Of a DNA stretch of 64,000 bases, positions 33,885 to 42,111 are shown piece after piece; position 1 is the first letter of the stretch, and each line of letters starts with the position of its first letter. Under the pieces are notes generated by a model, which worked only from the letters and a program-made list of their open reading frames with translations, ran no database searches and had not been told where the DNA came from. The translations under genes and the position numbers were made by a program. Source of the DNA: JANYCO01 sp035535995 (GTDB lineage: Bacteria; Bacteroidota; Bacteroidia; Cytophagales; Cytophagaceae). The stretch lies in the NCBI GenBank assembly GCA_035535995.1, contig DATLOZ010000010.1:72807-136806 (forward strand), read 5' to 3'.

Positions 33885-35522
33885 TTATGCAACGGGTTCT
33901 TCACCTGGCCCCTGTGTATCTTTATGTCTGATCGCCATGATCATAAACGCAATTCCTGTCACCACGATCACACCTACGAAGAACCAATAATAAGAAGCTC
34001 CTTCCAAGCGTTCGAAAAAACCATGATTGGCTTTACTGTTGTTGATAATGGTCACCAATATATTTCCGATCGATACTGTGAGCAACCAAAACGACATGAT
34101 CACAGACTTCATTGTCTTCGGCGCTTTGGTGTAAGCATACTCAAGACCTGTTATGGAGATAAGCACTTCCGCTACGGTAAGAATAAAGAACGCCAGCAAC
34201 TGCCATACAATATTTGGTCTCCCTCCTGCATCAATGCTTTCCTGGATCAAAGCAATCACAATAAAAGAAAAAGCTGCGATAAAAAAACCAACCGTGATCT
34301 TTCTTAAGGGCGTCACTTTGATCCCCAACTTCTGCAAGCCAGGAAAGATTAGAATCGAAAACAATGGGATCAATACAAGAATTAAGATCGGATTGATCGC
34401 CTGTACTTGTTGCGGTAGCCAGTTGATGCCTAAAAACATCGTATCCATATAGCTCACTTGTAGCACCCACTCAGAGCCGTTCTGATCGTACAATGCCCAG
34501 AAGAAAGGAATGAAAGCAAACACTCCGAAAATATTCCATACAGCTTTTATACCATCGATCTGTTCTTGCGAATATCTTTTCAAGGCTACATCGTAAAATT
34601 TTTTCCCTTGCATTCTTTTGACCAATGAAGCAATTCCGATGATCGTAAAAAAGACAAGCATCCCCGACACGGGAAGTAAAATTACAAAAGGATTGTTGAT
34701 CAGTTTGAAATCAAAAATAAGCGCAATGATAAACAGTACAAACCCTGTGATGATCGGAGACATAAGTAGCAAAGGGCTTTTCACCAATCGCTCTTCACGA
34801 GTAGGATTCATATTTAGAAGCGCATAGAAATTTATATTATAAAATTCTTCGTTCTTAAATCCCGAAGGAGGGGCGATGGTATATCTTTTTCTACCCAGCC
34901 AAAAAATAAATGTAGCAAGCCCCATTAAAATCCCCGGCACACCAAATGCCAGCGCAGGGCCATATTGTTGAAGTAAAACAGGAATTAGCAAAGTAGAAAC
35001 GAACGAACCCAAGTTGATACTGAAATAAAACATTTCATACCCCCTGGAGATCAAGTGTGCATTGGTTTTGTCAAACTGGTCACCCAGGTTGGCCGACACA
35101 CAAGGTTTGATCCCTCCCGCACCGATCGCGATCAGCAGGAGACTAAAAAGAAATCCGTTGAGATTTGTATCAAAATAAGCGAGGCCTGCATGGCCGAAGC
35201 AATAGAGAAGAGATATATAGAGAATAGTATTGTATTTTCCCCAAAACCAGTCTGCCACGATCCCACCTAAAATGGGCAATAGGTATGCGAAGGAAATAAA
35301 CAAGTGGGTTTTCTCATTCGCCTGCGCCTCCGCTACCGATTGCAACGCAGGATTCATGGTAGGATTGAAAAACTGGCTAACCAAAAACGTGGTCAGGATC
35401 GCTTTCATACCATAAAAACTAAACCGCTCCGCCAACTCATTACCAATGATAAAAGGCATGCTGGAAGGTAGCTTTGCGTTATCTTTTATCGGTATATTCT
35501 TATTTTCTATTTGATTCGCCAT
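33885..35522 (-). CDS. POT-family proton-coupled peptide transporter
   Basis: From the chosen ATG at 35522 (MANQIENKNIPIKDNAKLPS) the protein has 545 residues and at least 12 membrane helices. The proton-coupling motif ELAERFSFYG (ExxER) is in helix 1 and an FYFSINLGS segment near helix 5, as in PTR2/POT transporters, which import di- and tripeptides with protons. An earlier in-frame ATG (35585) adds 21 basic residues without similarity. A frequent Bacteroidota gene. Confidence 0.92.
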   Translation of the reverse strand: MANQIENKNIPIKDNAKLPSSMPFIIGNELAERFSFYGMKAILTTFLVSQFFNPTMNPALQSVAEAQANEKTHLFISFAYLLPILGGIVADWFWGKYNTILYISLLYCFGHAGLAYFDTNLNGFLFSLLLIAIGAGGIKPCVSANLGDQFDKTNAHLISRGYEMFYFSINLGSFVSTLLIPVLLQQYGPALAFGVPGILMGLATFIFWLGRKRYTIAPPSGFKNEEFYNINFYALLNMNPTREERLVKSPLLLMSPIITGFVLFIIALIFDFKLINNPFVILLPVSGMLVFFTIIGIASLVKRMQGKKFYDVALKRYSQEQIDGIKAVWNIFGVFAFIPFFWALYDQNGSEWVLQVSYMDTMFLGINWLPQQVQAINPILILVLIPLFSILIFPGLQKLGIKVTPLRKITVGFFIAAFSFIVIALIQESIDAGGRPNIVWQLLAFFILTVAEVLISITGLEYAYTKAPKTMKSVIMSFWLLTVSIGNILVTIINNSKANHGFFERLEGASYYWFFVGVIVVTGIAFMIMAIRHKDTQGPGEEPVA

Positions 35523-35626
35523 ACTCTTTGTTAGATACAATCTGATTATGGATTGTATATATTTCCCACAATATTGAAAATGCAATTAAATATTACAAAT
35601 CTATCAGAATATTCATATATAATCCG

Positions 35627-35634
35627 TACATTTG
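35627..35634 (+). promoter_or_regulatory. -7 box upstream of the DEAD-box helicase
   Basis: TACATTTG fits TAnnTTTG exactly and lies 60 bp before the ATG, giving a leader of about 50 nt. No matching -33 element was seen. Confidence 0.5.
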
Positions 35635-35693
35635 TAACTTATTATATATTATAATTCAGGCCAATACATCCGGCCAATCTTAAAAAATCCATA

Positions 35694-37388
35694 ATGAATA
35701 CAATTAAATTTAGTGAGCTAGCTCTGTCTAACGAGCTACAGGAAGCCATTGCGGAAATGGGATTTGAAGAGGCAACGCCGATTCAAGCAGAAGCGATTCC
35801 GCACATCATGGAGGGGAAGGACATCATTGGGCAGGCGCAGACCGGAACCGGTAAAACTGCAGCCTTCGGAATTCCTCTTATCGATCGTTTAGATGCTAGC
35901 GATAAAAGCATCCAGGCACTTGTAATGTGCCCGACGCGTGAACTGGCCGTGCAGGTGGCCAACGAATTCAAAAAATTGCTGAAATACAAAAAAGGAATCA
36001 ATTGCATTCCTGTATACGGCGGCGAATCTATTGAACGACAAATATCTGCTCTTAAAAGAGGCGTACAAGTGATCATCGGCACTCCGGGAAGAGTGATGGA
36101 TCATATGGACAGAGGTACAATCTCTTTTGATAAAATTAAAATGGTAGTACTCGACGAAGCCGACGAAATGCTTAATATGGGCTTCCGCGACGACATCGAA
36201 GCAATCCTCTCGGATATGCCAGATGAGAAACAAACTATTTTCTTCTCGGCTACGATGCCTAAACCGATTCTTGAACTCACCAAGCGTTACCAACACGCTC
36301 CGGTCATAGTAAAGATCACCCGTACCGAACTTACCAATACCTTGATCGAACAAGAATACTTTGATGTAAAACAAGACTTCAAAGTAACAATGATGACCAA
36401 CCTTATTGAAGCCCACAATCTTCAATTGATGCTGGTATTCTGCAACACCAAACGTGGCGTAGACGAAGTAGTGGAAGAACTTAACCTCCAAGGCTACAAA
36501 GCAGAAGCACTTCACGGAGACCTGAAACAAGCACAACGTAACAACGTGATGGGTAAATTCAGAAAAGGTCTTGTGAACATACTCGTAGCAACCGACGTAG
36601 CTGCCCGCGGAATTGACGTAGACAATGTAGACGGCGTATTCAATTATGATGTACCACTCGATGTAGAATATTATGTACACCGTATCGGAAGAACCGGAAG
36701 AGCTGGTAAATCAGGAAAAGCCTTTACATTCGTGACTGGCCGCAGAGAATATATGCGCCTTCAGGATATCGAGCGTTATGCAAAGATCAAGATCAACAAA
36801 GGACAAGCACCTTCTAGCAAACAATTGTTTGAACTGAAGCAAAACAAACTGCTTTCTCAATTGCAGAATCTTTCCGACACTAGTGATCTTTCTGCTTATC
36901 ATAAGATTCTTAACAGCTATATCGAACAAGGACACTCGCTTGAAAACATCGCTGCTGCACTTCTTCGCCTTACTATTGGTGAGATGAAAAAAGAAGAAAG
37001 ACGCGCTGACCGCGAAGATAGTTCTGACCGCTACGAACGCAGAGACCGCGATCGTACTGAAAGATCCGGCAGAAGAGAATTTGGTGATAAGAGACGTGAA
37101 AGCGGATCTGAAAAAAGAGGCACCAAATCTTTCCGCAGAAACGAAGGAATGGTAAGACTGTTCGTGAACGTAGGTAAGATGGACCGCGTAAGTGCAGGCG
37201 ATCTCGTAGGCGCATTCACAGGCGAAGCCAACATCGACAGCAACCAGATCGGTATGATCGAAATTTATGATAAATATTCTTTCGTAGAAGTATCGGACAA
37301 CAGTGTCAACGATATCATGGACGGCATGAGCAATAGCCGTATCAAAGGAAGAAAAGTCAATATCGAAATTGCTAATCCTAAAGCATAG
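35694..37388 (+). CDS. DEAD-box RNA helicase, DeaD/CsdA-like
   Basis: The 564-residue helicase has AQTGTGKT (motif I), PTRELA (Ia), VLDEADEML (II), FFSATMP (III), a helicase C domain with RGIDVDNVDG and HRIGRTGRAG (VI), then a highly charged R/D/E linker (about 430-490). The C-terminal DbpA-type RNA-binding domain is MVRLFVNVGKMDRVSAGDLV and following. Such enzymes unwind structured RNA in ribosome assembly and cold adaptation. A terminator follows. Confidence 0.94.
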   Translation: MNTIKFSELALSNELQEAIAEMGFEEATPIQAEAIPHIMEGKDIIGQAQTGTGKTAAFGIPLIDRLDASDKSIQALVMCPTRELAVQVANEFKKLLKYKKGINCIPVYGGESIERQISALKRGVQVIIGTPGRVMDHMDRGTISFDKIKMVVLDEADEMLNMGFRDDIEAILSDMPDEKQTIFFSATMPKPILELTKRYQHAPVIVKITRTELTNTLIEQEYFDVKQDFKVTMMTNLIEAHNLQLMLVFCNTKRGVDEVVEELNLQGYKAEALHGDLKQAQRNNVMGKFRKGLVNILVATDVAARGIDVDNVDGVFNYDVPLDVEYYVHRIGRTGRAGKSGKAFTFVTGRREYMRLQDIERYAKIKINKGQAPSSKQLFELKQNKLLSQLQNLSDTSDLSAYHKILNSYIEQGHSLENIAAALLRLTIGEMKKEERRADREDSSDRYERRDRDRTERSGRREFGDKRRESGSEKRGTKSFRRNEGMVRLFVNVGKMDRVSAGDLVGAFTGEANIDSNQIGMIEIYDKYSFVEVSDNSVNDIMDGMSNSRIKGRKVNIEIANPKA

Positions 37389-37412
37389 TTGAAATTCTAA
37401 ATTTTAAATTAA

Positions 37413-37449
37413 AACAAAAGCCAGTAGAGATACTGGCTTTTGTTTTTTA
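37413..37449 (+). terminator. Terminator after the DEAD-box helicase
   Basis: AACAAAAGCCAGTA pairs perfectly with TACTGGCTTTTGTT around a GAGA loop, then TTTT. Confidence 0.9.
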
Positions 37450-37601
37450 CAAGCAGCTTGTCCTTTCAGGAGAACCCTTTTAAAAAGCTGACGCTATCTA
37501 ATTGTAATCTTATTGTGGATAATCAATAATTTAAAATTCAAAATTTAAAATTGAAAATTCACTAAGTTTGTCCAGTCAATTTTTTATTTTTTTTTAACAA
37601 C

Positions 37602-38705
37602 ATGCATACATCTCTCCTCTACGAAGTCGCCATTGGCCTCATTCCAGGTATTGGCTGTCATAATACCAAACAACTGATCAGTTACTGCGGCTCTGCAGAA
37701 AAAATATTTCGCACACCTAAAGGTAAACTCCAGAAAATTCCCGGCATCGGTGAAGTACTGGCCGATTCAATTGTACGACAAGACGTACTTTTCAAAGCTG
37801 AACAGGAAATTCTCTGGGCAACTAAAAAAGGGATAGAAATTTTATTCTATACACATCCTAATTTCCCTGAGAGACTTCGTCATTTTTCAGATGCTCCTGC
37901 CCTCTTATTCTTCAACGGAAATGCCAACCTCAATGCTCCTAAAACAGTAGGTATCGTAGGAACAAGACAAGCCACTAATTATGGAAAAGAAGTCACCGAA
38001 GCTATTATTCATGATTTAAAAACCTATGAACCTATTATCATCAGCGGCTTGGCTTATGGCATCGACATACATGCACATCGAACTGCGTTAGCCGAAAAAC
38101 TTTCTACGGTAGCCGTGATGGCTTCCGGCGCAGATATTATTTATCCTGCGGTACATAAAGAAACTGCACAAAAAATGCTTGAACAAGGCGGCCTGCTCAC
38201 TGAATACAGACCAGGCACAAAACCTGATCCAGCCTTCTTTCCCGCGCGCAACCGCATCGTAGCAGGCTTATGCGATGTGATCATTGTGGTAGAAGCTGCA
38301 CAAAAAGGCGGCGCGCTGATCACCGCAGAAATTGCAAATAGTTACAACCGTGAGGTATTCGCCGTGCCAGGAAATATTGGCAACAAATACAACGAAGGAT
38401 GCAACATGCTGATCAAATCACACAAAGCGCATATTTATACTTCCGTAAAAGACCTGGAATATATTCTCAACTGGGATATTCAAAAAACAGAAAAACCATT
38501 ATCCAAAAATAAAACGTATGAAACACTGACCAAAGAAGAACAATCCATCGCACATTTGCTTCTTCAAAAAGAAAGTCTCGGCATCGATGAACTGAGCTGG
38601 ACAACAAATATTCCAATTGGGAAACTCTCGTCTCTGTTGCTTTCTATGGAGTTTCAGGGATTGATTAAAACGCTGCCGGGGAAGAAGTATAAATTGATAA
38701 TTTAA
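37602..38705 (+). CDS. dprA: DNA-processing protein DprA
   Basis: The 367-residue protein protects incoming single-stranded DNA and loads RecA during natural transformation. An N-terminal helix-hairpin-helix segment (LQKIPGIGEVLADSIV) precedes the Rossmann-like DprA core (about 80-290: VGIVGTRQATNYGKEV, ISGLAYGIDIHAHRTAL, FFPARNRIVAGLCD, VFAVPGNI), and a C-terminal winged helix (about 305-365) follows. It converges with the nucleoid-associated protein gene across a 25-bp perfect inverted repeat. Confidence 0.95.
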   Translation: MHTSLLYEVAIGLIPGIGCHNTKQLISYCGSAEKIFRTPKGKLQKIPGIGEVLADSIVRQDVLFKAEQEILWATKKGIEILFYTHPNFPERLRHFSDAPALLFFNGNANLNAPKTVGIVGTRQATNYGKEVTEAIIHDLKTYEPIIISGLAYGIDIHAHRTALAEKLSTVAVMASGADIIYPAVHKETAQKMLEQGGLLTEYRPGTKPDPAFFPARNRIVAGLCDVIIVVEAAQKGGALITAEIANSYNREVFAVPGNIGNKYNEGCNMLIKSHKAHIYTSVKDLEYILNWDIQKTEKPLSKNKTYETLTKEEQSIAHLLLQKESLGIDELSWTTNIPIGKLSSLLLSMEFQGLIKTLPGKKYKLII

Positions 38706-38767
38706 AGTTATGAATGTTGAATTATGAGTTATGAATATTTCGAACTCATAATTCAACATTCATAACT
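38706..38767. repeat. 25-bp inverted repeat, ATGAATGTTGAGTTATGAATT family
   Basis: Arms 38706-38730 and 38743-38767 are exact complements around a 12-nt loop. The element fills the space between two converging stops. Confidence 0.85.
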
Positions 38768-38775
38768 CATAACTT

Positions 38776-39822
38776 TTATTTTTCTTCACGATAAAAAAAC
38801 TGGTAAAAATTCATCCCCTTCTCTTCATCGTATCCTTTCGTGATATACTCTTTTTTACCATGAATATAAATGCTGAAATTTTTATCCAGCTTTAAAATAC
38901 TTTTGAAAATACGACTGGAATTTTTTACAGCGTTGTGCGAGATATTAAATTCGTCGGCGATCACTACGTCGTGATCTTGCTGGTAGCTTTCTTTGTATTG
39001 CCTGAAGGCATCGATCACTTCAGGTTGTTGGATCACTTCTTGTTTGAAATCGTTTAGATTAAACTCTTCGCGCTCTTTGAAGAAATTAGCGGAACGATTG
39101 AGCAAATCGATTTCGTCTGTTTTGGAGATCTCAAATTCTTCTTTCAGTTTCTCATCGATAAAATCTTTGCATAACTGCATATAATTTTGTGTATGATAAA
39201 AACTATCTTCACGCGCACGAAGATTCAGAAAATCATTTTTCCAGTATCGCGCCTCCTCTCCTTTATTGGTAACATCGACCGAACATACCCGATAGCCTTT
39301 TTCCTCGTCGAGATTAAAGATCAGGCATCCTTTATCAAGTTTATTAATATTAATTCCCTGATCAGAACTGATCTCAAAATTGTCGGCGGTGGCAGCTACT
39401 TTTAAATAAATTTCTTTGGTTTCAGATTTAAATATACCAATCGCATCGGCTGGTTCGTCGTTGACGATACAACCCTGCAAATAGATCATATATAGCTCTC
39501 CGCCTTTCACCATTGGGTGTGTAGACTGTTCATACAAATGCTTCGCTACGTTCACAGACTGCAAAAAGAACGCACCTGGGTCGGCAAATATTTTGCTGGC
39601 AACGGAATAGATCGGATTTAAATTCAGATCACCTTCGTTGGTCAGATGATAAAACTCATTTTTCTTGAAAGGCGACAACAAGTATTTCATCAGCAAACTT
39701 TCCACTGCATTGTCTTCAATACTTAGAGCAGACTTCGCCAGGATCATTCCTTCCTCATCGTGCTTGTTTCCTATGTAGTGTACTACTAAGTTGTTTACGA
39801 TACTTGTTTCGGTGTTGATCAT
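38776..39822 (-). CDS. Nucleoid-associated protein, NdpA/YejK-like (NA37)
   Basis: The 348-residue protein matches the NA37/NdpA nucleoid-associated family. It has an N-terminal IVNNLVVHYIGNKHDEEGMI segment, a GGELYMIYLQGCIVND strand and a middle DAIGIFKSETKE. The C-terminus is helical and charged. Homologues associate with the bacterial chromosome; the molecular role is poorly defined. It stands alone between converging and upstream same-strand genes. Confidence 0.82.
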   Translation of the reverse strand: MINTETSIVNNLVVHYIGNKHDEEGMILAKSALSIEDNAVESLLMKYLLSPFKKNEFYHLTNEGDLNLNPIYSVASKIFADPGAFFLQSVNVAKHLYEQSTHPMVKGGELYMIYLQGCIVNDEPADAIGIFKSETKEIYLKVAATADNFEISSDQGININKLDKGCLIFNLDEEKGYRVCSVDVTNKGEEARYWKNDFLNLRAREDSFYHTQNYMQLCKDFIDEKLKEEFEISKTDEIDLLNRSANFFKEREEFNLNDFKQEVIQQPEVIDAFRQYKESYQQDHDVVIADEFNISHNAVKNSSRIFKSILKLDKNFSIYIHGKKEYITKGYDEEKGMNFYQFFYREEK

Positions 39823-39849
39823 TTTTCGTTAGAGAAATTTTCTTATTAG

Positions 39850-39932
39850 TAATAATATACCCTCCAGAATATGGATGCCAGATCCAGGATAAAATATAAC
39901 TTCAATTTATCTGGCATCTGCCATGCGGCATC
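39850..39932. repeat. GATGCCGGATACCAGAT-family repeat
   Basis: ATATGGATGCCAGATCC (39867-39883) faces a degenerate complement (TATCTGGCATCTGCCATGCG, 39908 onward) between two minus-strand genes. Other copies lie at 7359, 15182, 41980 and 44347. Confidence 0.6.
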
Positions 39933-40446
39933 ATATTTGAAACAAACTCTTTAGCTCTGTAGCGTCTGCCGGCTTCATTCTACCAGCCAGAACAAGCCTG
40001 AGCTGGCGGCGGCGTAGAGCTCCTTCGTAGAGAGTTTTTTCTTCTTCAGTTTCCGGGATCAGATCCGGCACGTCGATTGGTCTTCCGCCTTGATCTACGG
40101 CTACGAAGGTAAAGAACGCTTCGTTGCTTTTTACTTTTTCATTCATCGGCACATCTTCCGCCCATACTTCAATATGCACTTCCATCGAAGAACTGAACGC
40201 TCTCGTTACTTTTGCATTCAACGTTACCACGTTCCCCAATTTGATCGGATGCTGAAAGGAAACATTGTCTACCGAAGCCGTTACTACAATACGATTGGAA
40301 TGCCTTTGCGCTGCAATAGCCGCTACCACGTCCATCATATGCATCATCCTACCACCCATCAGGTTGGTAAGTCCATTCGTATCGTTGGGCAATACCAATT
40401 CGGTCATTATCACATTGGATTCGCGTGCAAATTTCGTTTTTCTCAT
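39931..40446 (-). CDS. Hotdog-fold acyl-CoA thioesterase
   Basis: The 171-residue protein has the hotdog signature of YciA/BFIT-like acyl-CoA thioesterases: LPNDTNGLTNLMGGRMMHMM with the catalytic Asn/Asp region, HPIKLGNVVTLNAKV and SMEVHIEVWAED. It hydrolyses acyl-CoA to acid and CoA. Its ATG overlaps the stop of the O-antigen-ligase-like gene (ATGA), which implies translational coupling although no functional link is obvious. Confidence 0.9.
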   Translation of the reverse strand: MRKTKFARESNVIMTELVLPNDTNGLTNLMGGRMMHMMDVVAAIAAQRHSNRIVVTASVDNVSFQHPIKLGNVVTLNAKVTRAFSSSMEVHIEVWAEDVPMNEKVKSNEAFFTFVAVDQGGRPIDVPDLIPETEEEKTLYEGALRRRQLRLVLAGRMKPADATELKSLFQI

Positions 40447-41945
40447 GCTTGCAAAGAATTTGTATTCTTAGTTGAATTATTTTTTTTATACCTCAGGTCC
40501 AGTGCGCAAAGTGTTGCCAACCCGCCCCAGACGAGAAAAGCAGCTTTGTCGGTAGTGAGGAAATTATTAAAGATCCCGTGAATGAAGTATGTAAACAAAC
40601 TTAGCAACATCATGAGCGCATAATATTTATAAGGACCTTGTTCCTTGTAATAAAGTTTCATTCCCAAATAAATAGAATAAAGCGCCATTGCCAGCAGCAC
40701 AATGCCCGCTACCAGTCCGCTTTCCGCGAGGGCCAGTAAATATTCGGAATGAGCAGTACCTCCCATTCCTTTGTTAAAATTATTTTTAGCGCTTGTAATA
40801 CTGATTGGCGTCATTTCTGATCCTTTCTGGAAAGGAATGTATTTAAACTGATAAGTGCCCGGGCCAAAACCGGTGACTGGTTTTTCCTTAAACATCCTGG
40901 CCGCACAAAGCCAGCGGTTGACGCGCTCTGCATTCGACACGTCATTTTTAATATTAGTTACCGATTTGATCTGTTCTTCCAGGTTGGCGCGCTTGGCTTT
41001 GGAATCATATTTATTTTTGATCAACACCGGCATTAGCGCTTCGAGGTTGAGCAGCGCTACCACCAACACAATTCCCATGACGATCATGAGCGTGGAAAAT
41101 TTTATTTTCATTCTAAGGATCAACAACAAGGCAATCATACATGCCAGGCTAATCCAGGTGGCACGGCTGTGAGAAAGATAAATGCCTACCAGAAAACAAA
41201 GTAATGAGAACCCTGCGAGAAGCTTTTGAAAGTAATTCAAATTAAACACTCGTGCCTGAAAATAAAGAATGCCCACAATAGGCACCATAAAAGCGAGACA
41301 AGCACCGTAGATCGTGTGATCAGAAAAGAAAGGATCGACCACTACTGCAGAAACATTTTTATTAAATGCATGATCAGAATGTTTCCAGGTGATGTAAATC
41401 ACAATCGCCGTAAAGGATAAAGCATAGGCAGCAAATATATTTTTTACTTTATGATCATTATATAAAAAATAATAGGCGATCAAGAAGTAAAAGACCAGTA
41501 AATATGCGCTTGCTACAAGCAATGTTTTGAAAGAAACGGAAGGCATAGTAGAGAAGATCAAGCTCACCACTAAGGAAGCCCAATACACGAATAACAGTAT
41601 TGTAACAGGATGCCGGAGTACGCCCGATCTTTTGTCCTGAATAAAAATAAAGATCAAAGCGATCACTGCCAACAAACCTATGAATGGCTCGGAAGGCATA
41701 GCGATGTTTAAATTTATTTCACCAATCCGGAAAGTAGTGGATAATGGCAAAAAAAATACAAGCATATATAAAATAATCCTATAATCTGCCAGCAAAGCAA
41801 ACAACACCAGCGGCACAACGATCAGCGCAGCGAACAGAAAATTCTCTGTATAAAAAAATAATCCCGCTGCCAACAATACCATTGAAACCAGGATGATTGT
41901 ACTGTAATAAGGATTTTGAAAGGTCTGTTTGAGTTTAAACAGCAT
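40443..41945 (-). CDS. O-antigen ligase-like (WaaL/Wzy-type) membrane protein
   Basis: From the chosen ATG at 41945 the protein has 500 residues and about 12 hydrophobic helices. A large loop between residues 340 and 400 carries RVNRWLCAARMFKEKPVTGF and GPGTYQF, the hallmark of the O-antigen ligase/Wzy family that joins or polymerises surface polysaccharide. A longer frame to 42038 is rejected because its first 31 codons fall in an intergenic inverted repeat. It is divergent from the IgGFc-binding-like surface protein. Confidence 0.85.
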   Translation of the reverse strand: MLFKLKQTFQNPYYSTIILVSMVLLAAGLFFYTENFLFAALIVVPLVLFALLADYRIILYMLVFFLPLSTTFRIGEINLNIAMPSEPFIGLLAVIALIFIFIQDKRSGVLRHPVTILLFVYWASLVVSLIFSTMPSVSFKTLLVASAYLLVFYFLIAYYFLYNDHKVKNIFAAYALSFTAIVIYITWKHSDHAFNKNVSAVVVDPFFSDHTIYGACLAFMVPIVGILYFQARVFNLNYFQKLLAGFSLLCFLVGIYLSHSRATWISLACMIALLLILRMKIKFSTLMIVMGIVLVVALLNLEALMPVLIKNKYDSKAKRANLEEQIKSVTNIKNDVSNAERVNRWLCAARMFKEKPVTGFGPGTYQFKYIPFQKGSEMTPISITSAKNNFNKGMGGTAHSEYLLALAESGLVAGIVLLAMALYSIYLGMKLYYKEQGPYKYYALMMLLSLFTYFIHGIFNNFLTTDKAAFLVWGGLATLCALDLRYKKNNSTKNTNSLQA

Positions 41946-41979
41946 GGAAATTACTATTAATAGAATGCTTAATTTTTTG

Positions 41980-42039
41980 GATGCCGGATACCAGATACCG
42001 GTTGCCAGATTTTTTATCCGGTATCTGGTATCCGGCATC
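41980..42039. repeat. 22-bp inverted repeat, GATGCCGGATACCAGAT family
   Basis: Arms 41980-42001 and 42018-42039 are exact complements around a 16-nt loop. It lies between two divergent genes, so unlike most copies it cannot be a terminator for both; it may influence both promoters. Confidence 0.8.
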
Positions 42040-42111
42040 TTGCATCCTTATTCTATTTCTAGAATAAGCATTCCTAAAATTAGAAATAAAAAAACAAAAT
42101 AACTATTTTTG

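Noticed and set aside
35889..36680. 263-codon minus-strand frame inside the DEAD-box helicase gene
   Set aside because: It encodes no recognisable domain, has a Phe/His/Val-rich composition typical of antisense frames, and lies wholly within a clear helicase.
41946..42038. N-terminal extension of the O-antigen-ligase-like protein
   Set aside because: These 31 codons lie in an intergenic inverted repeat and lack membrane character; the ATG at 41945 gives a normal protein.
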